Assembly: GCA_036351055.1 (NCBI GenBank)
Contig: JAZBOH010000137.1
Location: forward strand, 1-64,000
DNA length: 64,000 bases
Direction of reading: 5' to 3'
DNA from: JABDPF01 sp036351055
GTDB taxonomy: Bacteria > Pseudomonadota > Gammaproteobacteria > Xanthomonadales > SZUA-36
Shown here: piece by piece, positions 17,840 to 25,805 of the stretch
Layout of the letters: each line of letters starts with the position of its first letter
How positions within the stretch are numbered: position 1 is the first letter of the stretch
The notes under the pieces: generated by a model
Seen by the model: the letters and a program-made list of their open reading frames with translations, nothing else
What the model was told of the DNA's origin: nothing
The model's database searches: none
Made by a program: the position numbers and the translations under genes

Positions 17840-19156
17840 GTGAGTCAAAATCTCCGGTACAGACGTGACGTGAACGTCGACAGTGTTTTTCGCAAACACA
17901 GACTACAGGTCATGTTAGCGATTACTATCGGGTATGGCTTGTACTACACCTGCAGGCTCTCGCTTTCTGTTGTTAAGAAGCCGCTGATTGACGAAGGCAT
18001 ATTTACTATCGAGCAACTTGGGTTAATTGGCTCTGCCCTGTTTTATGGGTATGCGTTTGGCAAATTCTTCAACGGTTTTATTTCAGATCATGTAAATCCG
18101 AAGATCTTCTTTGCCATGGGATTGGCACTTTCGGCTTTGGTCAATTTTGCGATGGGTTGGTCCACCATTCTTGCCATATCAGTAGCTCTCTGGGCTCTTA
18201 ATGGGTGGTTTCAAGGATTTGGTGCGCCGAGCAGCGTAATCAGTCTTACTAATTGGTTCAGCTCCCATGAGCGAGGCCGATACTATGGTATTTGGAGTGG
18301 AGGCCATTTCATCGGCGAAGGGCTGACGTTCTTTGTTGTCGCGGCAGTGGTTGCTTCTTTCGGATGGCGGTATGGATTCTGGATACCCGCCGCAATCTGC
18401 ACTTTCGCAGCGATTTGGGTATATCGATTTAATCAAGACAAACCTGTGACTATGGGGCTTCCTTCTGTCGCAGAGTGGAAATCTGATAGCTGGGGCCCTG
18501 ACAAAGAGTCAAAGAAAGAGCGGTCGACATGGGCTGTTCAACGTTCGATATTTAAGTTTCCATCTCTTTGGATATTGGCGGCGTCGAGTGCTCTCATGTA
18601 CGTAACTCGCTACGCCATCAATAGTTGGGGGATACTCTATCTGCAAGAGGCTCGGGGCTACACCCTGGTTGAAGCAGGGTTTTTTCTCAGTATAAATACG
18701 TTGGCCGGGCTGGTTGGTGCTGTCGGTTACGGATTTGTATCGGACAAACTTTTCAATGCCCGAAGGCCACCATCAAATTTGTTATTTGCCGTCATTGAAT
18801 TGCTCGCATTGCTGATAATTTTCTTCGGGCCCGAAAACTCTATTGTTCTTGGGGCAGCGTTCATACTGTACGGTGTTGGTCTCAGTGGTCTCCTTACTGC
18901 AATAGGTGGACTATTTGCTGTGGACATTGCGCCAAGTAGAGTAGCGGGTGCGGCCATGGGTTTTATTGGTGTATTCAGTTATTTTGGCGCGGCCATCCAG
19001 GAAACAATCAGTGCGAGCCTAATTGAATCTGGCAGTACTATTATCGATGGCGTACGCACCTATGATTTTTCTACTGCTATTCTTTTTTGGATAGGGTGTT
19101 CAATCGCTTCTATGCTGCTAGCAGCAAGTCTCTGGACTGCAAAGGTTAGGGACTAA
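17840..19156 (+). CDS. Organophosphate:phosphate antiporter-type MFS transporter (GlpT/UhpC-like)
   Basis: A 438-residue, 12-helix inner-membrane transporter. OPA-family signatures are GYGLYYTCRLSLSVVKKPL near residue 32, GKFFNGFISDH near residue 75, and the GWFQGFGAPSSVISLTNWFS region near residue 120, which resembles the GlpT/UhpT WFQGMGWPPCGR stretch. The GTG start follows AGGAGA at good spacing. Placed after a glycerophosphodiesterase, the likely substrate is glycerol-3-phosphate. UhpC-like sensors and phosphoglycerate transporters are related, so the substrate is inferred. It is the last intact gene of the island. Confidence 0.85.
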   Translation: MSQNLRYRRDVNVDSVFRKHRLQVMLAITIGYGLYYTCRLSLSVVKKPLIDEGIFTIEQLGLIGSALFYGYAFGKFFNGFISDHVNPKIFFAMGLALSALVNFAMGWSTILAISVALWALNGWFQGFGAPSSVISLTNWFSSHERGRYYGIWSGGHFIGEGLTFFVVAAVVASFGWRYGFWIPAAICTFAAIWVYRFNQDKPVTMGLPSVAEWKSDSWGPDKESKKERSTWAVQRSIFKFPSLWILAASSALMYVTRYAINSWGILYLQEARGYTLVEAGFFLSINTLAGLVGAVGYGFVSDKLFNARRPPSNLLFAVIELLALLIIFFGPENSIVLGAAFILYGVGLSGLLTAIGGLFAVDIAPSRVAGAAMGFIGVFSYFGAAIQETISASLIESGSTIIDGVRTYDFSTAILFWIGCSIASMLLAASLWTAKVRD

Positions 19157-19245
19157 TCATATAAGTAAGAAACTAATTTGGATGACTGCGGTGCTACCGA
19201 CAAGTCGAATGTCGCAAAATTGGGAACTACGATCGTTGGGGGAGG

Positions 19246-19480
19246 CGAGCACGCCAAGGAGATCCAGCAAGCCGGCGCCGATGTCACGCATATGTGCGCC
19301 GCGCTGCTCAAGAACTCACCTGAACACCTGGGAAGTGTTCTGCAACAGATGCAGGAGTGGATGGAGGAGAACGAGTACGAATCGGTTGACCAGCTCAAGG
19401 GTTCCGTCAGCCAGCAGCACGCCGGCGACCCGGCAGCCTATGAACGCGCCAACTATATCGAGGTGCTCAGGAGTCTGTAG
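19246..19480 (+). pseudogene. Degenerate second copy of the nifJ-linked dehydrogenase 3' end
   Basis: This 235-bp stretch matches 1021-1058 fused directly to 1461-1657. By hand alignment there are 12 differences in the last 197 bp and none in the first 38. The fusion is at a 13-bp sequence, GCCGGCGCCGATG, that occurs twice in the intact gene (1046-1058 and 1448-1460). It therefore looks like a 402-bp deletion between short direct repeats. It keeps the same stop codon and C-terminus (IEVLRSL). Sequence before 19246 has no match to the gene. It has backbone-like high GC and marks the right edge of the island. Confidence 0.85.
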
Positions 19481-19558
19481 TTTCCGGATTCTGCCCACCG
19501 CGCCCGGTAGCGGGCTGTTCAGTAACGTCCATGCCTGGCCGGAACGGGAAGCATGGCT

Positions 19559-20605
19559 TCATTCCGGAATCTTGCCATCTGCCGAAAGCACGACCGCTAT
19601 GCCACGCAGGCCATCGATGTTCGCGCATACGATGGCAATCATAACCATGATGGGTACGGACAGGAACATGCCGGCGATTCCCCAGAGCATGCCCCAGAAC
19701 GTCAATGAAAGGATGATCATGAAGGAACTGAGGTTCAGTGATTTCCCCATCAGCGCCGGTTCGACCAGGTTTCCGATCAGGAACTGCACGGCTCCGAGGC
19801 CGAGGGTTATGATCAGGAACGGTGTCAGGTTGTCGAACTGCACGAGGGTCAGCAGGGCAGGCAGGATCACGCCCACGATCGAGCCGATATTGGGTATGTA
19901 ATTGAGCAGGAAGATCAACAGCGCCCAGACCGCGGCAAAATCGACTCCGACCCATTTGAGCACTCCGTAGCTGAGCAGCCCGGTAGCCATGCTGACCAGG
20001 GTTTTCATCCCGATATAGTTCTGTACCTGGACTGCAATTTGGTCGATCACGGAATACAGCCTGCTCGATTCGCCGGCGCTGCCGGTCATCGCGTCCAGTT
20101 TCTGTCTCATCACGCCCTGTTCGGCGAACAGGAAACCGGTGTAGATGGAGACCAGGATCAGCGCACTGAGCAGGTTGCCGACCGAACCGCCCAGCCAGCC
20201 GAGCAGGGTGCCGATGTTAACGCGCTCCAGGAACATGTCGGAGGCAGGCAATTCCTCGATGCCGAAGCGTGTGACCAGGCGGTTGAAAAGGGCATTCAGG
20301 TTTTCCTGGTAGACCGGGGCGGCCCTGCTCAGCGCTTCCGACTGGCTGGCGAGGATCTGGTACACCAGCAGGAAGAAAGCCAGCAGGGAAGTCACGGCCA
20401 GCAGGAGCGCCAGCCAACGCGGGAGAGACAGGGAGCCCAGTCGAATGCGCCCGATTTGATTGGCCAGCGCGTTCAGCAGACCCCAGGTCATGATCGCAAG
20501 GACAAGCGGGATGAGAAAGTTACGTGCGAAATACAGCAGCAGCAGGCCGACTGCGACGATGATCAGCACGTAGGCCGTGTCCTGGAGCCTGTCCCGGGTC
20601 GTCAT
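19559..20605 (-). CDS. AI-2E family transporter (UPF0118/PerM-type permease)
   Basis: A 348-residue inner-membrane protein with two N-terminal helices (YVLIIVAVGLLLLYFA, then the RWLALLLAVTSLLAFFLLVY region), a soluble middle and further C-terminal helices. The family signature FLLNYIPNIGSIVG near residue 235 is present, followed by LIGNLVEPALMGKSL. The family includes the putative AI-2 exporter TqsA and Na+/H+ antiporters, so substrate is uncertain. It starts 3 bp after the stop of a small ORF and is probably translationally coupled to it. GC content has returned to backbone level. Confidence 0.87.
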   Translation of the reverse strand: MTTRDRLQDTAYVLIIVAVGLLLLYFARNFLIPLVLAIMTWGLLNALANQIGRIRLGSLSLPRWLALLLAVTSLLAFFLLVYQILASQSEALSRAAPVYQENLNALFNRLVTRFGIEELPASDMFLERVNIGTLLGWLGGSVGNLLSALILVSIYTGFLFAEQGVMRQKLDAMTGSAGESSRLYSVIDQIAVQVQNYIGMKTLVSMATGLLSYGVLKWVGVDFAAVWALLIFLLNYIPNIGSIVGVILPALLTLVQFDNLTPFLIITLGLGAVQFLIGNLVEPALMGKSLNLSSFMIILSLTFWGMLWGIAGMFLSVPIMVMIAIVCANIDGLRGIAVVLSADGKIPE

Positions 20606-20608
20606 TTT

Positions 20609-20719
20609 CTATTCCTTCAGCAACGCGGTGATGAGGCCCAGGACCGGGGCTATTGAGTCACTGCCCCTGCCGCCCGAACGCAGCGACTCGAGTTTTCTCT
20701 TCAATTCATTGTCAGCCAT
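20609..20719 (-). CDS. Small conserved-looking protein (36 aa) upstream of the AI-2E permease
   Basis: A 37-codon ORF beginning MADNELKRKLESL and ending LGLITALLKE. A good Shine-Dalgarno, GGAGG, is 8 bp before the ATG. It ends 3 bp before the permease start, whose own ribosome-binding site lies in its last codons. An N-terminal charged helix is followed by a short hydrophobic C-terminal segment. I do not recognise a family. It could be a co-translated leader or a small membrane-associated partner of the permease. Confidence 0.6.
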   Translation of the reverse strand: MADNELKRKLESLRSGGRGSDSIAPVLGLITALLKE

Positions 20720-20821
20720 GCTCGGCCCTCCGGGAGTGAAATCAGGACCGAATTCATTGACTCGTCCCTGGGTACTTTTCACACTTTACCTTGAGTTCCA
20801 TTCACAGGGAATTGACAGGTG

Positions 20822-21475
20822 CTACTCTGCGACATCCGGAGCCAAATCGCCGGCACTCAACAGGTCCGGCTCCCCGGGTAAATGGCGCAAGCCCATCCAC
20901 GCCAGTGCCGCAATGTGTTTGGCAATGGTTTCGATGCTGGATGGATCGCTGCTCTCAGTCCACCACCGCCCGACGAAGGCGACCATGCCGACCAGGGCGT
21001 GGGCGTAAATAGGCGCTGAATCGGGGTCGTAGCCCGCCTTTTGAAACTGGTCGGTGAAGACATCCCCGATGCGGTCTGCCAATTCGTACATCAAGGCGGG
21101 TAAGTTTCCGTTTGCCTGTTGTTGGGGGGCGTCCCGCAACAGGACTGCGAAACCGAGGGGCCGCTCCCGTACATAGTTGAGGTAGGCGAGGGTGGCTTGC
21201 TCGATGCGCGCGCGCGGCGATCCGCTTGACACCGCCGTGACGATCCGGCCCAGGATAAGTTCCAGTTCACGGTCAACGATCGCGGCATACAGGCCCTCTT
21301 TGCCGCCGAAGTGGTCATACAGGATGGGTTTCGAGACTTTTGCGCGCGCCGCGATTTCTTCGACGGAGGTTGCTCCGTAGCCTCGCTCGGCGAATACCTC
21401 GCGCCCGACTTCGATCAGCTGGGCGCGCCGCTCTGAAGCGGTGAGCCGCCCCGTGCTTTTCTGGGTTTGATGCAT
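20822..21475 (-). CDS. TetR-family transcriptional regulator
   Basis: A 217-residue regulator with an N-terminal TetR helix-turn-helix: RRAQLIEVGREVFAERGY, then SVEEIAARAKVSKPILYDHFGGKEGLY, given here as landmarks. The C-terminal ligand domain is all-alpha. I chose the ATG at 21475 (MHQTQKST); the frame is open back to a TTG at 21511 that lies inside a palindrome and is unlikely to be used. It is divergent from an acyl-CoA dehydrogenase gene, with two palindromes between them. Repression of fatty-acid degradation, lifted by an acyl-CoA, is a reasonable inference. Confidence 0.88.
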   Translation of the reverse strand: MHQTQKSTGRLTASERRAQLIEVGREVFAERGYGATSVEEIAARAKVSKPILYDHFGGKEGLYAAIVDRELELILGRIVTAVSSGSPRARIEQATLAYLNYVRERPLGFAVLLRDAPQQQANGNLPALMYELADRIGDVFTDQFQKAGYDPDSAPIYAHALVGMVAFVGRWWTESSDPSSIETIAKHIAALAWMGLRHLPGEPDLLSAGDLAPDVAE

Positions 21476-21496
21476 CTTGACAAGAATAATACGGTA

Positions 21497-21534
21497 GCGT
21501 AAGTTACGCAACAGTAGGTTACTACTACGTAACC
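21497..21534. promoter_or_regulatory. Two palindromic operator candidates between tetR and the acyl-CoA dehydrogenase gene
   Basis: GCGTAA-G-TTACGC (21497-21509) is a perfect 13-bp palindrome. GGTTAC-TACTAC-GTAACC (21517-21534) has perfect 6-bp arms. They are spaced 7 bp apart in the 85-bp divergent gap, which is typical of TetR-type autoregulated operators. Confidence 0.7.
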
Positions 21535-21560
21535 GTAAGTTTAATGCTGGAGAAAACTCA

Positions 21561-23372
21561 ATGACCGCTTACACAGCGCCGATCAATGACATCAAGTTCG
21601 TGCTGGAGGACGTGCTGGATATCCACCACCATTACCAGCAGTACGCTGGCTACCAGGAAGCAACGCCCGAAGTGCTGGACATGGTGCTGTCCGAGTGCGC
21701 CAGGCTGTGTGAGACGGAGTTGGCCCCCATTAACCAAAGCGGCGATCAGGAAGGCTGCCACTGGCACGACGGCAGCGTAACGACACCCAGGGGATTCAAA
21801 GAGGCTTACCAGAAATTCGTTGAAGGCGGCTGGCAGGGGATTTCACACCCGGTTGAGTACGACGGCCAGGGATTGCCCCCATCGTTCGGCCTGATCCGTA
21901 CCGAGATGATCGGCACGGCCAACTGGTCCTGGTCCATGTGCCCCGGCCTCAGCCTGGGCGCCATGAACACCCTGATCGAGCACGGCAGTGAAGAACAGAA
22001 AAAAACCTACCTCGGCAAGCTGACCCAGGGCGTGTGGAGCGGGACCATGTGCCTGACCGAAGCCCAGTGCGGAACGGACCTGGGCTTGATTCGAACCAAG
22101 GCAGTGCCCACGGACGATGGTGGTTACGAAATTACCGGCAGCAAAATCTTTATTTCCGCCGGTGAGCATGACCTGACCGAGAACATTATTCACATCGTGC
22201 TGGCACGTCTGCCCGATTCACCGGAAGGCTCCCGTGGCATTTCCCTGTTCCTGGTGCCCAAGATCCTGGTCAACCCGGATACTTCCCTGGGCGAGGCCAA
22301 CCAGGTGGCCTGCGGGTCTATCGAAGAAAAAATGGGGATCAAGGGTTCTCCCACCGTCGTTCTCAATTTTGACCGTGCAAAGGGCTACCTTGTGGGTGAA
22401 AAAAACAAGGGGCTGGAGTACATGTTCACGTACATGAATACCGCCCGCGTGGGCATTGCCATCCAAGGGCTTTGCCACGCGGAGCTGGCTTACCAGGCCT
22501 CCTTGCCCTACGCCAAGGAGCGCCTCTCCATGCGTTCCCTGAGCGGCACGAAATGCCCCGAAAATGCGGCCGACCCCATCATTGTGCACCCCGACGTGCG
22601 AAAAATGCTGTTGACGCAGAAAGCGTTTTCAGAAGGCGGCAGGGCCATGATCTACTATGCCGGCAAATTGGTCGATGAACTGAACCAGTGTGGCAACGAG
22701 CAAGAGAAAAAACAGATCAACGACAAGCTGGGCTTTTTCACGCCGATTCTGAAAGGCTTCCTGACCGAAGTGGGCTTTGAGTCAGCCAACCAGGGCCTGC
22801 AGGTTTTTGGCGGACACGGCTATATCAAGGAGTCGGGGCTGGAACAAATCGTTCGGGATGCACGTATTTCAACCCTGTACGAAGGAACCACGGGTATCCA
22901 GGGGCTGGATCTTCTCGGGCGCAAGGTCCTTTTGCAGCGTGGTAAGACATTGAAAGCATTTTCCCGGGAAATTCTCGGTTTTTGCAGGAAACACAGTTTG
23001 ATTTCGGGTAACCGACACAGGCGCAGAATGAACAAGTTCATCTGGCCCCTGATCAAATCAGTCATCAGTTGGCAGCGCCACTCGCTGGTCCTTGCACTTA
23101 AGGCGCGCAAAAACAGGGAGATAGTTGGCTCGGCCTCGGTCGAATACCTGATGTACTCGGGTTACATCACAATGGCCTATTTCTGGGCAAAAATGGCGCA
23201 GGTGGCCAATGAGAAGATCGCCGAGAGTCCTGAAAACATCGAGTTTTACAGGGCCAAGGTGCGAACCGCCGAGTTCTATTTTGAACGCATATTTCCGCGC
23301 GCAAAGGTGCTGGCAAAAACCATGATGGCGAACCCGCGGTCATTGATGCGGATGACGAGCGAGCAGTTCTGA
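21561..23372 (+). CDS. Acyl-CoA dehydrogenase (FadE-type, extended C-terminus)
   Basis: A 603-residue FAD enzyme for the first beta-oxidation step, acyl-CoA to trans-2-enoyl-CoA. Visible motifs are MCLTEAQCGTDLGLIRTKA near residue 155 (FAD/substrate loop) and GGHGYIKESGLEQIVRDAR near residue 418. YEGTTGIQ near residue 440 carries the catalytic Glu region. The length of about 600 fits the branch with an extra C-terminal acyl-CoA dehydrogenase domain, not the 380-residue short form. It starts downstream of the TetR palindromes and precedes fadBA by about 240 bp, so it probably has a separate promoter under the TetR regulator. Confidence 0.92.
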   Translation: MTAYTAPINDIKFVLEDVLDIHHHYQQYAGYQEATPEVLDMVLSECARLCETELAPINQSGDQEGCHWHDGSVTTPRGFKEAYQKFVEGGWQGISHPVEYDGQGLPPSFGLIRTEMIGTANWSWSMCPGLSLGAMNTLIEHGSEEQKKTYLGKLTQGVWSGTMCLTEAQCGTDLGLIRTKAVPTDDGGYEITGSKIFISAGEHDLTENIIHIVLARLPDSPEGSRGISLFLVPKILVNPDTSLGEANQVACGSIEEKMGIKGSPTVVLNFDRAKGYLVGEKNKGLEYMFTYMNTARVGIAIQGLCHAELAYQASLPYAKERLSMRSLSGTKCPENAADPIIVHPDVRKMLLTQKAFSEGGRAMIYYAGKLVDELNQCGNEQEKKQINDKLGFFTPILKGFLTEVGFESANQGLQVFGGHGYIKESGLEQIVRDARISTLYEGTTGIQGLDLLGRKVLLQRGKTLKAFSREILGFCRKHSLISGNRHRRRMNKFIWPLIKSVISWQRHSLVLALKARKNREIVGSASVEYLMYSGYITMAYFWAKMAQVANEKIAESPENIEFYRAKVRTAEFYFERIFPRAKVLAKTMMANPRSLMRMTSEQF

Positions 23373-23613
23373 TCTTCTGGCCATTTCAAGGGGCCAAATA
23401 CGGGGTATTTGAGGCAGAATCCCGGTAAAAAACAAGCGCACGGCAGGCCTGGAATTGCACCGCCAAAATAGGCCTGTTTTCGGGATTGATACCCTCTTTC
23501 ACCCGGCGTAAGATCGTATGTAACTACAACCGTTCCGAAGTTAAACCACTCTTCAGTCGGAGGCGTCGAAAGCGAGCTTTCTGCGCCCTCATTTGACTGA
23601 AAAAGGAGATTTC

Positions 23614-25779
23614 ATGTCCGACAATACATTGTTTCAAGGTGACGCAATCAGGGCCGAACGAATCGACGGCGATATCGCCGAGATTGTTTTCGATTTGAAG
23701 GGCGAATCCATCAACAAGTTCGACGCGGCAACGCTCGGGGAGCTGCGCCAGGCGATCGATGCGATCAAATCCGCCTCCGGTCTCAAGGGCGTCCTCTCGA
23801 CCAGCACCAAGGGCGTGTTTATCGCCGGTGCTGATATCAAGGAGTTTGGCCAGCACTTCAAAATGTCGGACGAAGAGATGGCCGCGTGGCTGCACGAGAC
23901 CCACGATACATTCAACGACCTGGAAGACCTCGACATTCCAAGCGTCGTTGCCATCAACGGCGCGGCACTCGGCGGTGGCTTCGAGTACTGCCTGGCAAAT
24001 ACCTATCGCGTGATGTCCACCAAGGCCACGGTCGGCTTGCCAGAGACCAAGCTCGGCATCTTCCCGGGCTGGGGCGGCACCATTCGCCTGTCACGGCTGA
24101 TCGGGGCGGACAATGCCATCGAATGGATAGCCGGCGGCACCAGTAACAAGCATGAGGCGGCGCTGAAGGTCGGCGCGGTGGAAGTGGTCGTTGAGCCCGA
24201 GCAGCTGCGCGACGCGGCGCTTGACTTGCTGTCGCAGTGCATCGAAGGAAAGATCGATTGGCGTGCCAAGCGACAGGAAAAGCTGGAGCCGCTTACGCTC
24301 CGTTCGCCCATCGAAGGCATGATGGTCTTTACCGGCGCCAAGGGCTTTGTCCTGGCCAAGGCCGGAACCAACTACCCGGCGCCCATCGCAGCCATCGATG
24401 CGATGGAGCAGGGTGCGGCTTGCAAACGGGACGATGCCATTCCCTTTGAGATCGCGGGTTTCGTCAAGATGGCGCATACCCACGTGGCCGAGTGCCTGGT
24501 GTCGATCTTCCTGTCGGACCAGTTCAACAAGAAGAAGAGCAAGGCCCTTGCCAAGGCAGGGGGCGAGGTCAAGCACGCCGCTGTCCTCGGTGCGGGCATC
24601 ATGGGTGGCGGTGTCGCCTACCAGTCGGCCTCCAAGGGAACGCCGATCATCATGAAGGACATCGCTCACGAGGCACTCGAACTCGGCATGGGCGAAGCGC
24701 AAAAACTGCTGGGCAAGCAGATCAAGCGCGGAAAGATCGACGTGGCCAAGATGGCCCAGGTCATTTCGATGATTTCGCCGACCCTGTCCTACGGCGACTT
24801 CAAAGCGGTCGACATCGTGGTTGAAGCAGTAGTCGAAAACGAGAAGATCAAGAAGTCCGTATTGGCGGACCTGGAGTCTCACGTCCGTGAAGACGCCATC
24901 CTCACCTCCAATACCTCGACCATCTCGATCACCCGCCTGGCGGAAGGGCTCAAGCGACCCGAGAACTTCTGTGGCATGCATTTTTTCAACCCGGTCCACA
25001 TGATGCCGCTGGTCGAGGTCATCCGCGGTGAAAAGAGCAGCGAAAAGGCCATTGCTACCACCGTCGCCTACGCGTTTTCCCTGGGCAAAACGCCGATCGT
25101 CGTCAACGACTGCGCCGGCTTCCTGGTTAACCGTATCCTCTTCCCCTACTTTGGCGGCCTGGCGGCGCTGATTGGCGATGGCGTCGACTTCAAGCGTATT
25201 GACAAGGTGATGGAAAAGTTCGGCTGGCCGATGGGGCCGGCTTATCTGAGCGACGTGGTTGGCATCGACACCGCGGTTCACGCCGGCAAGGTGATGGCCG
25301 AGGCCTTTCCCGACCGGATGCAGTTCGCCGATGACAACCCCATGGGTGTCATGGCCAGCCTGGAACGGTACGGCCAGAAGAACCTCAAGGGTTTTTACAA
25401 ATACGAAATGGACAAGCGGGGCAAGCCGCGCAAGCAAGCGGATCCGGAAGCGGATGCCATCGTCGCCAAGCTGGCCAGGGAGACCCGGGAGGTATCCGAC
25501 CAGGATATCGTTGACCGGATGATGATACCGATGATCAATGAGAGTGTCCGGTGCCTGGAGGACAAGATCGTCGATTCGGCGATGGAAGTCGATCTCGGCC
25601 TGATTTACGGCCTGGGCTTCCCCCCGTTCCGTGGCGGCGCTTTGAAGTATGCCGACGCCATTGGGCTGAAGGAAGTATGCGAGAGGGCCGCCGCTCATGA
25701 CCGTCTCGGGAAACTCTACGAGCCGCCACTTCTGCTACGGGAAATGGCAGATAGCGGCAAGCAATTTTACCCGTTTTGA
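23614..25779 (+). CDS. fadB: Fatty-acid oxidation complex alpha subunit: enoyl-CoA hydratase / 3-hydroxyacyl-CoA dehydrogenase
   Basis: 721 residues from the ATG at 23614, which follows a strong AAGGAGAT; a TTG in the same frame at 23593 is not needed. The N-terminal hydratase/isomerase domain shows GVFIAGADIKEF near residue 73 and NGAALGGGFEYCLA near residue 118 (oxyanion hole). The C-terminal dehydrogenase domain has the NAD motif GAGIMGGGVAYQSA near residue 328 and GMHFFNPVHMMPLVE near residue 455 with the catalytic His. It catalyses hydration and then oxidation in beta-oxidation and forms a complex with the thiolase encoded next. Length matches the roughly 715-730 of the family. Confidence 0.96.
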   Translation: MSDNTLFQGDAIRAERIDGDIAEIVFDLKGESINKFDAATLGELRQAIDAIKSASGLKGVLSTSTKGVFIAGADIKEFGQHFKMSDEEMAAWLHETHDTFNDLEDLDIPSVVAINGAALGGGFEYCLANTYRVMSTKATVGLPETKLGIFPGWGGTIRLSRLIGADNAIEWIAGGTSNKHEAALKVGAVEVVVEPEQLRDAALDLLSQCIEGKIDWRAKRQEKLEPLTLRSPIEGMMVFTGAKGFVLAKAGTNYPAPIAAIDAMEQGAACKRDDAIPFEIAGFVKMAHTHVAECLVSIFLSDQFNKKKSKALAKAGGEVKHAAVLGAGIMGGGVAYQSASKGTPIIMKDIAHEALELGMGEAQKLLGKQIKRGKIDVAKMAQVISMISPTLSYGDFKAVDIVVEAVVENEKIKKSVLADLESHVREDAILTSNTSTISITRLAEGLKRPENFCGMHFFNPVHMMPLVEVIRGEKSSEKAIATTVAYAFSLGKTPIVVNDCAGFLVNRILFPYFGGLAALIGDGVDFKRIDKVMEKFGWPMGPAYLSDVVGIDTAVHAGKVMAEAFPDRMQFADDNPMGVMASLERYGQKNLKGFYKYEMDKRGKPRKQADPEADAIVAKLARETREVSDQDIVDRMMIPMINESVRCLEDKIVDSAMEVDLGLIYGLGFPPFRGGALKYADAIGLKEVCERAAAHDRLGKLYEPPLLLREMADSGKQFYPF

Positions 25780-25805
25780 TCGGCAACGAGATCAGGAGAA
25801 AAATC

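Noticed and set aside
24091..25698. Long 535-codon open frame antisense to fadB
   Set aside because: It is the shadow of a GC-rich gene with strong codon bias. It has no ribosome-binding site and no recognisable domain, and fadB itself is certain.
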